Shown: in pieces, positions 20,841 through 31,660 of the stretch | Layout of the letters: each line of letters starts with the position of its first letter | Position numbering within the stretch: the stretch's first letter is position 1 | Assembly: GCF_000210295.1 (NCBI RefSeq) | Contig: NC_026740.1 | Location: 937,691-1,001,690, forward strand | Length of the DNA stretch: 64,000 nucleotides | From: Trypanosoma brucei gambiense DAL972 | Taxonomy: Eukaryota > Euglenozoa > Kinetoplastea > Trypanosomatida > Trypanosomatidae | Reading direction: 5' to 3' | Program-made: the position numbers and the translations under genes | Notes under the pieces: model-generated | Told to the model about the DNA's origin: nothing | Databases searched by the model: none | What the model saw: only the letters and a program-made list of their open reading frames with translations

Positions 20841-21779
20841 TCACTTTGGGATGTATTTCTCATTACCCACCGCCTCATCCATCCGCTCCAACCACGGCTT
20901 GATTGTTGTTGCTTCGATAATTTCATTGTATAGTCGATGCCCTCTGACGGACTGCAGCACACCGTGGGTGTCCAAATCCGCGAGATCCGGCTTGGAACCG
21001 CCATGAAACTTCTTTTTCCCGTCGAGTAAACCCTCCTTAACAAACCTGTCAATTTCATTATGGAGTTTCACCTTTGGATCGTCCGTGGGGAGCAAGTCCC
21101 CGCTTTTTAGGAGTCGTGGTTTCGTGACGTACTGCGCCACGAGGTACATGACCGGTGCACCCACAAGTTTTAGAAAGATCTTGTTCTTATACGGGATAGT
21201 TTCGATGTTGTCAATGTACGAGTATGACCCCCATGAGTTTAGGAGGGATGAATTGAATTCCAATGTTAAGAGCCGAACCATAGGCCCACGAGCCCACTCA
21301 CGCCATTTCTTAACTTCAGGGTCCTCCAACTGCTTTCCCATTCCTACGTGTTTCGCAACGGTACTGACTATTACCTCCGAATCCACGAGGAAAGGACCGT
21401 CATCACCCCTTACACAGAACTTCAGCTGCGGCACCTTCTTGTACGCACTCATGGATATCTCCTTTTTAAACATTGGCTCCACCTCCACACACTCGTATCG
21501 GATTTTGTTGTAATCGAGAAAACTCTTCGTGGTGGCACAAAAAGGGCACGTTGAGTAGCGGTAGAGAAGAATGGGTGGGCACTTCTTTGGGTCGGTGATA
21601 TGCGACAGTGCAAACTGCAGCTCCGTCTGGTCCTGCGCAGCGTTGAAATCCTCAGCGGTGCAACTCCTGTTTTCCTCCAACCGCCGCTGATATGTCACAT
21701 AGCCGCCAGCAAAACCCAAACCCGCCAAAGCGCCTGTGGCACACAGAAGCTTCCGTGACATGGACCCCTTTGTGAACAT
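20841..21779 (-). CDS. PTGES2-like glutaredoxin/GST membrane protein
   Basis: 312 residues from ATG 21779. Residues about 11-27 form a short hydrophobic segment (LLCATGALAGLGFAGGY), probably a membrane anchor or targeting signal. A glutaredoxin fold follows: LLYRYSTCPFCATTKSFLDY with the C78-x-x-C81 site, the cis-Pro in KKVPQLKF and the DSEVI segment. The C-terminal GST-like helical half has KPDLADLDTHGVLQSVRGHR, matching the KPNLADLAVYGVLR region of microsomal prostaglandin E synthase 2. Mammalian PTGES2 binds glutathione and heme; the true substrate in a trypanosome is unknown. A mitochondrial membrane location is likely by analogy. Confidence 0.87.
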   Translation of the reverse strand: MFTKGSMSRKLLCATGALAGLGFAGGYVTYQRRLEENRSCTAEDFNAAQDQTELQFALSHITDPKKCPPILLYRYSTCPFCATTKSFLDYNKIRYECVEVEPMFKKEISMSAYKKVPQLKFCVRGDDGPFLVDSEVIVSTVAKHVGMGKQLEDPEVKKWREWARGPMVRLLTLEFNSSLLNSWGSYSYIDNIETIPYKNKIFLKLVGAPVMYLVAQYVTKPRLLKSGDLLPTDDPKVKLHNEIDRFVKEGLLDGKKKFHGGSKPDLADLDTHGVLQSVRGHRLYNEIIEATTIKPWLERMDEAVGNEKYIPK

Positions 21780-22186
21780 AACTGTTGTGTCTCTCCCTAC
21801 CCCTTTATTTGTATTTTTTGTCTAATCTTTTGGTCCTTCGCCCTTCCTGCTTGAAATGATTGGCCGAATTTTCTGATTCTCCGGTGCTACAAGGGAGCAT
21901 AACGGTTGTGAAAGATAACAGGAGGATGTGCATCACGAAAATAGGAATTAATTCAGAGTAAGAAGAAAATGGGGGAATGATAAACCCAACGAACCGGGCA
22001 AACGAGGTGACAGCAAAGCCATAGATGGCGCTATACGAGAGAAAAGGAGTTATAACGATATAAACGTTGTGACCAACGTCGAAAAAGCATGTGACGTTCA
22101 TCACCAGATGAACCAACGAGGTTGCGTAACGTGCTTCTGTATGCATTGATTTGGCCGTATGTACGTTTATGTGGAGATTATGCTCG
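21780..22186. other. Intergenic holding a 129-codon hydrophobic ORF of doubtful status
   Basis: Between the PTGES2-like gene and the next CDS. A frame from ATG 22197 to about 21805 codes for a hydrophobic protein but overlaps the end of the upstream gene, leaving no room for a splice acceptor. Most likely 3' UTR. Confidence 0.45.
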
Positions 22187-23635
22187 TCAGGAGCCATAAC
22201 GCATGGACGGCATCCCGTCTCCCCACGACTTGGTGTGCCGTGGCCAATCCTCATCATCCGTGTTGTTCAATCCCTTTGCATTAATTCTTGGTTCCTTCCG
22301 TAGCTCATTTTCAAGTCCTATCTCCCCAAGTGATGCGTACGGACGCATCCGGCGCTTTGAGCGAGTCTCCATCTTGCGGTAACGCCGTCCGTATTCATCC
22401 TGGTCGCCGTGGACGATGGCATTTACTCTGTTCGCATAAACCTTTCGGGAAAGCCTCTTGAAGGGTTTATCGGGGACCTCCAAGGATTGTAGCATCTCGG
22501 CAATGCTGCCATCCCCGCTTCTGCCACTTAGCTTCTTGTGCGCACGCTTCTCCTCCGCGCTCATAAGAAAAGTACGTTCTGCCTCTTCCTTGCTTCGCCT
22601 CACACGGGCTCGCGCTAGTTCCTCGGGATCCAACGGCCACTGTCCCTTGGTATCCAGCCCATTTTCCACATGTTGCGCAATGAATGCGATTCGCTGACTA
22701 TAGTCTACGACGCGAGAGGGCCATAGTTCGAATGCGTCCGGTTTCCTCAGGGCCAACCGCCTAAGTATTGATGCACGCTTTTGGCGCTTCCGCTGAAGCC
22801 AATGAAAGCGTCGTTTGCCTTGCCGCGCATCACGCAACTCAGCTAACGTAAGTGTTTCTTCCTTTGCTGCCTTGTACTCCTTTGCCTTTTTCAATCGCTC
22901 CCACTCACGCCTTCGTCTATCCAATGGCATGCGCCCTAGGGTAACGCGAAGGGCCTCATCCTTCTCCGTCAAGCCGAGTGAGCCAAACTTTACTCGGTCT
23001 CGTATGCTATAAGGGAGTGCGTTCACCCACTCAGGAAAATACGTATCGTCATCAAGCATGTAAGCATCAAGGCGTAGGGAAGGATACACGCCGTACTCTT
23101 CCACCAACCGTGTTTGATGGCGTTCAATAGTTTCTGCTTCATTATCCGCGTGGCGCAGTTCCTTGAACAACCGGTGGAACTCCCTCGCACCGACGGGCTG
23201 TCCAAATTTATCCATCATGTGGTTTCGACGGTCAACCTCATTTTCCATCAATTCCCGCAACGCGGTAGAGCACTTTTCACCGGGTGTGGGCGAGATGAGC
23301 GCCTGTTCATCAATTACTCTTGCGATTTCGTTGGCGTTACCTCCCAGGGGTTTGTCGCATCCAATATGAAGTTCTCTCTCAGTTACGTAGCCACTCTGTA
23401 TCTTATCCAACTCTTTTCGCTGCTTCTCTTCACGGAGAAGAATATCTTGTTTTTTCGCCACCTTGCTGATGGCTGCTATGCTCTTCTTGTTTCGGTATGC
23501 ATGTGGCTCCGTGAAGGGATCGCCGCGTTCCCGGTCTGTGAGGAGCCCTTTGTTGAAATTGACACCACCAGACGTTGAGCGACGCCCGAACGGCAGCCGC
23601 TTGAAGGACACGTAACGGAGGGACGAATGCCACAT
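22187..23635 (-). CDS. Basic hypothetical protein, likely mitochondrial (ribosomal or RNA-associated candidate)
   Basis: 482 residues from ATG 23635. The N-terminus (MWHSSLRYVSFKRLPFGRRS) has many basic, hydroxylated and aromatic residues and no acids, as in a mitochondrial presequence. The rest is very rich in Arg and Lys with long charged helices, for example RRRREWERLKKAKEYKAAKE and the KRRFHWLQRKRQKRASILRR stretch. No catalytic motif is seen. Size and composition fit kinetoplastid-specific mitoribosomal proteins, but I cannot assign a subunit. The C-terminus is short and polar (SWGDGMPSMRYGS). Confidence 0.75.
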   Translation of the reverse strand: MWHSSLRYVSFKRLPFGRRSTSGGVNFNKGLLTDRERGDPFTEPHAYRNKKSIAAISKVAKKQDILLREEKQRKELDKIQSGYVTERELHIGCDKPLGGNANEIARVIDEQALISPTPGEKCSTALRELMENEVDRRNHMMDKFGQPVGAREFHRLFKELRHADNEAETIERHQTRLVEEYGVYPSLRLDAYMLDDDTYFPEWVNALPYSIRDRVKFGSLGLTEKDEALRVTLGRMPLDRRRREWERLKKAKEYKAAKEETLTLAELRDARQGKRRFHWLQRKRQKRASILRRLALRKPDAFELWPSRVVDYSQRIAFIAQHVENGLDTKGQWPLDPEELARARVRRSKEEAERTFLMSAEEKRAHKKLSGRSGDGSIAEMLQSLEVPDKPFKRLSRKVYANRVNAIVHGDQDEYGRRYRKMETRSKRRMRPYASLGEIGLENELRKEPRINAKGLNNTDDEDWPRHTKSWGDGMPSMRYGS

Positions 23636-24163
23636 GTACGTTTCCTTTTCTCCCCATACGTGATCAGAGTTATTTTATTAATGTTGTGTGAATATCGACC
23701 ACCCCGCCGTAGGCGATAAGAATAATGAGAAGTGAAATGGAGATAAGGAAAGGAGTACAGCGTGCTCTTCTGAAGCGAATTAGAAAAAAAAAATGTTGTC
23801 AGTAAGACTTGAGGCGTTACACCGTGGCTTGACGCACCGTTCATCCTTTTTTTGTTACGTTCACTTGACTTACGTCGTACGGTAGTGGACCCACTTCAAA
23901 ACGAAAACTGCATGGATATATCAAACACTCGTTTTTCATAATCGCGCGAATATACGCGTGCGTTAACTTCGTTTCCCTTCGACTTCCCTTCGATTCATTA
24001 AATCTAATTCATATACTCCCCGAGACGGTAGGAGCCGTTCACCGCCTTCCTTTCTTTTCCTCGATACCCCAAAATACTCGTACGCACTTCTCTCCCTGTT
24101 TTACGGGCATTACAAATGACCGCATCTCACACTCACACTGATACTCATATATACCATTCCTTA
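23636..24163. other. Intergenic, 528 bases
   Basis: No supported gene. It should hold the MPC2 3' UTR and the leader of the gene to the left. Confidence 0.6.
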
Positions 24164-24568
24164 CTAATGCAGAGCTTTCGACCTCTTGTATGACATGGCG
24201 CGATAAATGTTGTAGCCGTGTACGGCCGCCAAACACACATTGACAGCAGCAAGAGACCGACTTCCAGAGTTTTGCGGCTGAATGAGAAGTGCGTACACAA
24301 ACCACAACAAACCAGTCGTGCAGAGAGCCGCGCTGGAGTTGACGTCAATCTTTTCAACCGGTGGGTTTCCAACAAATATACCGTAGAGCGGAACGATGCT
24401 CAGCATCCACTTGAACGAGGGCGCTAGATTATAGACAGAATTCAGGTAAGCAACCACACCATACTTTTCGTACGATTTGAGGCACTGAAACACCCTTCCG
24501 TTTCCAACATATTTGTGCAGCGGCTTTGGGAACAACTTGGGGATGGCTTGTTTTGTGGTTGCAGACAT
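24164..24568 (-). CDS. MPC2: Mitochondrial pyruvate carrier subunit, MPC2 type
   Basis: The ATG at 24568 (MSATTKQAIPKLF) gives 134 residues, the usual MPC size; an upstream in-frame start would add 42 implausible residues encoded by leader sequence. It shows the MPC pattern: an amphipathic N-terminus, NLAPSFKWMLSIVPLYGIFVGNPPVEKID with the first membrane helix, then SSAALCTTGLLWFVYALLIQPQNSGSRSLAAVNVCLAAVHGYNIYR with the W-x-x-Y/F and QP motifs and the last helices. MPC1 and MPC2 form the heterodimer that imports pyruvate across the inner mitochondrial membrane. T. brucei MPC2 is at this map position from memory. A pyrimidine tract ending in GGGAG at about 24708 is the likely splice site. Confidence 0.9.
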   Translation of the reverse strand: MSATTKQAIPKLFPKPLHKYVGNGRVFQCLKSYEKYGVVAYLNSVYNLAPSFKWMLSIVPLYGIFVGNPPVEKIDVNSSAALCTTGLLWFVYALLIQPQNSGSRSLAAVNVCLAAVHGYNIYRAMSYKRSKALH

Positions 24569-24884
24569 GTTTTCTCGTTTGACTCTGCTATTATTTTTTT
24601 CCCTCCTTTCTCCTCCCCCCTTTAAACCCCAAAGGACGATAACCGTAGAGGTGAGTGGATTGTTTAAGAGCGGTGAGCGGAAAAAAACAAACACAAGAAA
24701 TGTCTTCTCCCAAATCCGTGAAGAAAAAAAAAAGGCGAAAGTAAAACAATGAAGGGAAGTCGCTTTCCCATTTTCAGGGAAACGATGTTAATAAGTGAAA
24801 GCATTTCCAAGTGGCCTCACACTCCGCAAACACACAGGCACAAATATATATATATATATATATATATTTGTATGTATCTGTACT
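24569..24884. other. Intergenic, MPC2 5' / VAC14 3' region
   Basis: Contains an (AT)12 tract at 24844-24867 and the MPC2 splice signals (T-run at about 24724-24735 on the minus strand). No gene seen. Confidence 0.6.
24844..24867. repeat. (AT)12 microsatellite
   Basis: Perfect alternating AT just past the VAC14 stop codon, in its presumed 3' UTR. Confidence 0.95.
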
Positions 24885-26960
24885 TTACAAAATGTCGGCA
24901 TCCCCCATCTGCTGCAGAAAGAATCTCCGCTCGAACTCTGCAGTGCATCTCTGTGCCTCTTTGCTCTGATTCAAAAGTTGCTCCCAAATGGCGTTGTTGC
25001 TGCCCTGTACAGCGTTTGCTGAATCCTCGCTCTCGAGTCGCGCTAAGGATGGAATTGTTTTGATACGCCGGTATAGAATCATGTATTGCGGAGAGCACTG
25101 AGGTAATATCAGCTGCATTGCAAAAAGTGTTCTAACAAGCGGAAGACATTTGGATGGCTCCATCAACGCTATTCGCACGTATGAAAGGGCGGGCGTTTCG
25201 ATAAGCCGGACCAGGCGCTCCAGTTGCACGAGTGTGTTAGCCGACATCTCACAGGATCCCATGAAACGGACGAGTTGATAAGCGTGCTCGTAGGCACGGG
25301 ATAAGAAGCAAAGCGAAAGCGCCGACACGGTGTTATAGCAAAAACAGTTATATAAGCCTAGAAACGCCTCGCGAGCGCGCGCGTCATCGACGCCCCGGTG
25401 GAGGACTTCGCGAAGCGGGAGGAGCTCCCTTGAGGTTAAGAGCATAGTGTTGAGCGTGATTACGAACTTCTCCACGAAACGCTTATCTTTGTGCGAGGAA
25501 ACAACGTCAGCAAGCTTGAGGCAGAGCTTTTCACATTGACCCAAGTCCTCCTCTTGATACCGGAGCTGCAATTGCTTTATGATTGTTGGCACTTTTGGAA
25601 GTAGCACATCCGCCTTCGTATGGATCAAGTCCACAAGACGAGCTATGAAGTGGTCAAAATGTACCTCACCTGATATCAGACACAATACTTCAATACACTT
25701 GTGCACAACGTGGAGGGAGCGGTCGCACAGCAGCGCTACGGTTGTATCAAAACTCGCATCGAAGCAACACTCCAGGACGTCTGGAGCCGCGTGCAAGACA
25801 AGCACTATCCACTCCAATGCGGCGACGCGCACCTCCTCGACACTACGATCCGCGAGCTGTTCCAGTACACCCTTCAGGACGGCTTCGTACGGAATAGCTT
25901 TTGTGTCGTCACGTGGTGCCGCAATGAACTGAGTAATCTTCTGGTTAACCTTCTGAGCCGCAAGGCGTGTCTCAAGATCCTTAGACCCTAATTGTGATAG
26001 ACACGCTTTTACAACGCCATCAGTGAGATCCAGAAGCTCCAATGCCCCGACGGTGTGCAGCTCTGATATCCACTCCAGCGCACTTTTCTTTGCCAGAGCC
26101 GCATTTGCATCCTGCACACATTCACATGCTATGGAAACGAGTTTCGCCACCCGTACGTCCACGTGTCGAGTGAACGCATCTTTTGTCTTACCAAGACATT
26201 TTTGGAGCAACGACAAAACTTCTGAACCGTTATATGTTCCCGAGAGAAGCAACAGGGGTTTTAGCAGCTGCCATAACTGAATAATAAAGTCATCACCGGG
26301 GAGATTAAGAACGTGGTAAATCCACTCGAGGCACCATTCGACCACAGCTGAGTGAGTGCTGCCTTCATCGCCTGTCGCGCAACAGAAGGGTGCCAGGGTT
26401 TCGTTGATGAAGGTCACAAAAAGCTCCGTCTTGAATGAAAAGTTATCATTCCCCGTAACGAGCTCACGAATGGCGGACGATACCTCCCTTGCGAGCAATA
26501 CCACACGTTTATCCCCCTCGCTTATCCCGCAAGCCACTCCACGAAACGTGCGAAGGAAGCAGAAGTTGAGAAGCTGTTGCTGCAGGTTGCGCACAAGTGC
26601 ATGAGCAGCCTCAAAAGCTGCCATCCTCACGGACACATCCACATCTGCAACGCTGTCGAATACAATTGTTGCAAGGTCCTCAACCAGCCTCTGTTCATGA
26701 TTTCTAGGAGGTAGTGACGCTATAATCGCCCTAATCGCAATCATGCCACCCCTACGGTACGTCGGGGAAGTGGTCCGAAGTAAACTTCTTTCAATTTCAT
26801 GCAATTCCTTCGTGGTTATTTCATATGCCTCTGTGATAGAGCTACTTCGGAATACCGTTGACACCTTTTGTGAGACTTCCTTTGCACCCTTCTGCCGCAG
26901 CTCTACCTTCCCGTCTACCAAAAGCTTGAACGACCGCGCGGGGACGAAGGACTCCCCCAT
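24885..26960 (-). CDS. VAC14: VAC14-like HEAT-repeat scaffold of the PIKfyve/Fab1 complex
   Basis: 691 residues from ATG 26960. It is built from HEAT-like helix pairs along its length. The N-terminal RRGGMIAIRAIIASL segment matches the conserved RRKGGLIGLAAVAIAL of VAC14 proteins, and DVDVSVRMAAFEAAHALVRN matches DQDARVRYYACEALYNI. The C-terminal end, SPQYMILYRRIKTIPSLARL, matches the VAC14 C-terminal domain. VAC14 scaffolds the PtdIns3P 5-kinase and the FIG4 phosphatase on endosomes and lysosomes, controlling PtdIns(3,5)P2. Length is shorter than human VAC14 (about 780), mostly in loops. It is one of two phosphoinositide-related genes in the window. Confidence 0.85.
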   Translation of the reverse strand: MGESFVPARSFKLLVDGKVELRQKGAKEVSQKVSTVFRSSSITEAYEITTKELHEIERSLLRTTSPTYRRGGMIAIRAIIASLPPRNHEQRLVEDLATIVFDSVADVDVSVRMAAFEAAHALVRNLQQQLLNFCFLRTFRGVACGISEGDKRVVLLAREVSSAIRELVTGNDNFSFKTELFVTFINETLAPFCCATGDEGSTHSAVVEWCLEWIYHVLNLPGDDFIIQLWQLLKPLLLLSGTYNGSEVLSLLQKCLGKTKDAFTRHVDVRVAKLVSIACECVQDANAALAKKSALEWISELHTVGALELLDLTDGVVKACLSQLGSKDLETRLAAQKVNQKITQFIAAPRDDTKAIPYEAVLKGVLEQLADRSVEEVRVAALEWIVLVLHAAPDVLECCFDASFDTTVALLCDRSLHVVHKCIEVLCLISGEVHFDHFIARLVDLIHTKADVLLPKVPTIIKQLQLRYQEEDLGQCEKLCLKLADVVSSHKDKRFVEKFVITLNTMLLTSRELLPLREVLHRGVDDARAREAFLGLYNCFCYNTVSALSLCFLSRAYEHAYQLVRFMGSCEMSANTLVQLERLVRLIETPALSYVRIALMEPSKCLPLVRTLFAMQLILPQCSPQYMILYRRIKTIPSLARLESEDSANAVQGSNNAIWEQLLNQSKEAQRCTAEFERRFFLQQMGDADIL

Positions 26961-28173
26961 CGTGTGCTTCTAAAAGTGCCTTCGCCAAGTCCCCGTTTAA
27001 ACAAAAAAGAAATATATATATATATATAAGATGTCTAATTTCAAGGATGAACGAACCCACACACATACACACACACCAAGGACGGTAACAAGAAGCATTA
27101 AGACATGCACTGGCACGTGGCATCGAGGACGCAGAGGGAAAGTAAAAGGAAAGGAAAAATGATACCGGTAGTGAAAAGGAAAAATAGAATTGCAAACATG
27201 TACTCGTGCCAACCCGGCCCCCACCTTCCTTTTTCGTTTTAAATATTTGCTCGTGGTTGCACTTCACCATTTAGAGGGCATTAAGGAACGAGACCACGTC
27301 GCCTGTGGTTGAAAAAAGCATCACAACCCGAAACCACAGCGCATCTGACAGCGTTATTAAGGGAGAAAAGTGACACGACCTCTCCCCAACATTACAAACC
27401 GAACGGGATTGTGATGACTGACACGCAAAACATGGGGGTTCACCTCTACAACGAAAGTCGCACGACCCACCACCAGCACAAACCGATACAACGGTTGCTG
27501 CTTTACATTCATTTTACGAAGACTAGCAACCAGTAGACCACATCACGCACCGCGAAGTTCAGGTAAAATCGTCATACTTTTTAAATACCATAGACAAACA
27601 CAGGCACATATATATACAATACCGCCCCAAACTGTCATTGACTGATGCTTTATCCATCCCTTCAGCAGCACAAAGCGTTAAGTCGCTGCCGCAGATATCC
27701 GCTGTAGGCGTTACATTGCTTTCACCACTACGTTTCAGGGACGAGCCGCTCTTAGAGTATATGAGGAGTGGTAGAAAACTATCCAATGGTAATGAGCAAA
27801 CATGGAGTAACATAAACCCAGTGATGGACGCAACAACCACACAGCATATCCAACATGTGGTGCCGAAGGGCAAAAGAAGCGAGCAAAGATAGCAATACAT
27901 GTGAAGAGACAAAGGAAAAACTAAGCGCAGACACAAGTATACATGAAGATATGCCCCGTACGTACCACGCGAAAAAGCTCCCTTCCGTCCCTTCTCCTTT
28001 TTTTTTTCTTCTTTGTGTAGTGAAAAAAATAATTAAGCGGACCCAAGCCTTTGTAAGGAGGGCTCGTGTGTATTGAGGGGTGTGTGTGTGTGTGGGGGGG
28101 GGGGGAGGAGGAACGAAAGGAAAGGAAAGCAACAGCGGCACGAACACCCCGCCGCTTTTGTTAGCGCATTAGC
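26961..28173. other. Gene-free 1.2 kb, VAC14 5' region and 3' UTR of the gene to the right
   Basis: TA microsatellite at about 27011-27028, T/C-rich tracts on the minus strand near VAC14 that could direct trans-splicing, and a (TG)/G run at about 28080-28105. No supported ORF. Confidence 0.55.
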
Positions 28174-28989
28174 TCACACACTTTCCTCGTCAGACTTGCC
28201 TTTATTTGATAAACTTCTCACAATGGTTCGTGTAAATGCATCCACAGTATGGGGATCAAGCGAATAGGGAATGGTGTTCCCATCGCCGTAAAGGACTTCT
28301 TCTATAAGACCCCACAGAGACTCTTCTGTTGGTTCAATCACACTCTCATTCAGACGTGCAGCATACTCACTTAGTATAACTCCCGTTACTTTAAGCATGA
28401 GCTCCATTGTTAACATGGGGCCTGCCTTTATCATAGTGGGTTTCATTTCGATTTCCCCTTCCCGTCCTTCATTACCTGCAATATCTGTCTCCAGTGGTGG
28501 TAGCTTGGACGGCTGACTGTTTTCATTCCGTTGATTGTTTGAGTCATGACTTATTGCACATTTATTACCACACACTTCCCTCTTTTCTACAGCTGCTGTG
28601 GAGCCGCTACCGACGTTGGAAGGGCCGCGTTGGGCGAGACGAGGTGTGTGCTGCGATGATGTTGGGCGATCGGGCTCCTCGGAAGATGGCGTTACGGGGG
28701 CATGCACCAGCAAACGGCCATAATTATGTAATACACTTGCCGATTGCCCGTCAAGTGGCACATAGCAGCCCTCTTCTGAACTAAAAAAGAACAAATGAGA
28801 CCCAAGAAGGGCCGATGGACCAGCGCCTGCTGATTGTTGCTTCAGTTGGACGGACTGATTTCGAATCTGCTGCAACATGTCCCCCGCAGAAAGGGGATTT
28901 CGTACCCTCAGTTGTACTCGCTGCGGTGCCTGGTCGTGCAAGGAAGAGTGCACCAAAAATTCCATTTTGCCAAAGTCACCACATGCCAT
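28174..28989 (-). CDS. Hypothetical protein, 271 residues, unrecognised
   Basis: The first in-frame ATG is at 28989 (MACGDFGKMEF); an upstream TTG was rejected. The N-terminal 95 residues alternate hydrophobic and polar residues like a beta-rich fold (VQLRVRNPLSAGDMLQQIRN then LFFFSSEEGCYVPLDG), perhaps ubiquitin-like, but this is only an impression. A Ser/Pro/Glu/Asn-rich linker of about 100 residues follows. The last 85 residues are helical and look conserved (MLTMELMLKVTGVILSEYAA, then EESLWGLIEEVLYGDGNTIP). No signal or membrane segment. Function unknown. Confidence 0.65.
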   Translation of the reverse strand: MACGDFGKMEFLVHSSLHDQAPQRVQLRVRNPLSAGDMLQQIRNQSVQLKQQSAGAGPSALLGSHLFFFSSEEGCYVPLDGQSASVLHNYGRLLVHAPVTPSSEEPDRPTSSQHTPRLAQRGPSNVGSGSTAAVEKREVCGNKCAISHDSNNQRNENSQPSKLPPLETDIAGNEGREGEIEMKPTMIKAGPMLTMELMLKVTGVILSEYAARLNESVIEPTEESLWGLIEEVLYGDGNTIPYSLDPHTVDAFTRTIVRSLSNKGKSDEESV

Positions 28990-31660
28990 TTTGTTGCACT
29001 TCCGCAAACCGGTAGTTTGGTGGGAAGAGCCGCCGTCAGTAGCAAAGAAAAAGAAACAAATGATGATGTGCGGTACTTACTTCTTTTTTGCCGTTGTGGA
29101 AAGTAGGAGAGACGATGTGTGCACAGAAGAAAGATAACATGGAAAGAAAAAAAAAGAGAACGAAAGCAAACAGAATTATGTATGTTACAATTTAACACCT
29201 AAAATATCTCAACGCTTTTATCATCGCACAACACGACTGGTCCAAGCCTACCGAGCCACTTGTTAAGGGTGCTATGCTGCTTGCTCATACGTAAACCAAC
29301 TTCAAAAAAAATAAAAAATAAAACAAAATCATCCATCTCCACGATGCACCGGCTCTAAAAGCATCAGGACCCGAAAGCATTTGAACAATTCCCCCCTCTG
29401 CAAATTTAACCGAAGCACAGCCTTTACGCTCCATTTCAAATGATGGCACGACTCCAAAAGAAAAAGAAGCACCCGCCACTTGCATTCCCCTGCCAATATA
29501 ACAAAGCTTCATAATTCGTACTGCACCAATTACCGCCGTTGAGGTAAATCTCCAACATCCTCATTTGCCGCGTTCACGCATTTTGAAGAACCAACAACCA
29601 AAACCCATGAAGAATTCATATACGCGGATAAGCATGGGTGGAAGAGCAACTAATATATGATACCGTGAACTAACGATAAATAAATCGCATACATATCGTC
29701 TCTGCATAAAGGAAGAAATGAAATGAAATTTGCACTGAAGATGAAGAATTAAAGCAGATATAAAAACATGAACAGGATCCCAAGCGTCCTACACACAAAG
29801 GCACACACACACACACATACACACGCATGTGCAAAAGCACGCGCATATATACACAAATCACTTCCCGTTTTGAAGGTTCAGGTGTGAGATGGTATAAATA
29901 TATGTGGATGCATGCGGATGCGTGTGTGAGTCGCGAAGATGAGAGGAAGATCTCAGTTGGCCATCGAAAGAACAAGGCTTAAAAACAAAAAAAAAAGATG
30001 GTACTCGTTCCCTTCCCATTGGAGTGGTGCGAATGCTTCACCCCTCTACGGTTATACGTACATGTGGTCTCTTCACTATTGTTCCCTCACGACACCTTCA
30101 TCAGCATTCACCTTCTTCTTCTTGTCAAATCATATTCTTTTTCTTTCGTTTCATTTCCTTTAAAAATGCTTTATTTTATTTGTGTCAATTCAATTCATTA
30201 CATATTTTTCTCCTTCTTGTTCCTGCTTTTTTTTAAAATTAATTTTCCCCCTTGCGTTCATCGCTTTTCCAACCTCTCCCCCCACTGAACTAACGACCCA
30301 ACTTCACATAGACGTGGCATGTTGATATAATACGTGGTGGTCGGCGAACAAACAAATAATCACAAGCACAATAATCTTCTTCTTTCCCTAAAAGTCAACA
30401 AACAGTAAAGTAAACAAACAAATAATTATATGATTATATATAATTATATATAGAACCAGAAAGAAGGGAAAGATATAAAATGAAATAGAAGCAGGGGCTT
30501 GGGAGACGGGGGGTGGGGGGTGGGGTGGGGAAGTTTAAAAAAAAAACAAATAGAAGAAGAGAAATAAAGAGATAGAAGGGGAGAGGGAGGGCAAGCGATG
30601 CTAGATACAAGGTACACACCTTTCACTTCCGTACACATCTTCACTGGCACCGACACCTGTACAAAATAGCAGGGAAGCACATACGGAGCGAGTACGTGGT
30701 GTGAACAAAAAAAAAGAAGAGGAAAAAGAACAAAACAAAATAAAAACATTAAATACAGCTGAAGAAAGGATACACTGCCCCCTCCCCCCGCCCCCATGCT
30801 CCTCGAAAGTGAAAAACAAAACAAAACAAAGCGCTGATTCCCACACCTTCACGGGTGAACATATATGTTACTGAAATGAGGAAAAACCAGATTGGGGAAT
30901 GGGAGGAAGGATATACGTAGAGGGATTATGTGTCCATTTGTTATGGTTTTGTTGTGTTTCACTTCCCGCTGCGCAGGTAACATAGCCCCCATTTCACCTC
31001 CCATCCTTCGTTATTCTTTTATTTTTCTTTCCTCTATTTCCTCTCGTTTCTGCCTCCTCGTTTCTTTTCCTTTTGTTTTGCTTTTAACATGACGAAAACA
31101 AAGAGAAGAATTAATGTCACCATCATTTACCCTGTAGGTCAGCCAAAATCCTCATCTTCCACTACTGTCCACGCACAACCACATACATACGCTTAAACTA
31201 TGCGTCTTCCTTTTCTCCACCTTTTCCTCTTTTTCTTGGCAAACACTTTCGTTCTGCTTTTTCCCTTTCTTTTGTTTTTTCGTTTTCTTCCTAAAATGTC
31301 TTTGGGCTTCGAAGTCAACATAACAAATACTTCCTCAATGCGCCTTCTCTTCTCTTTATTTCTTTTTTTGTTTCTTAAAGCATTTATTTTTGTATGGGGC
31401 TTTAGTATGATGGCTACGCAATACCGCTTCATTAGCTTTATTTTTCTCAAGCATCTTACGCCAGCATCCGGTGAAGACACAGTAAAAAAAAAAGTATATA
31501 TATATATATATCTTCGCGCACATCTGCCATTGCTGTTGAACTCGCGCTCGGTCAAATGTCACTTCCCTTTTCAACAAAGTGCCGGGGCGTGAGGAAGAGG
31601 GAATCCCCCACATATATTCCTTACCTCTATATACATCCTTTTGAGGTTCAGAAACCCCTT
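28990..31660. other. Gene-free 2.7 kb, probably long 3' UTR of the C2-domain gene
   Basis: AT-rich with many homopolymers, TA tracts near 30429-30452 and short G-runs near 30508-30525. ORFs on both strands are low-complexity. No gene supported. Confidence 0.55.
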
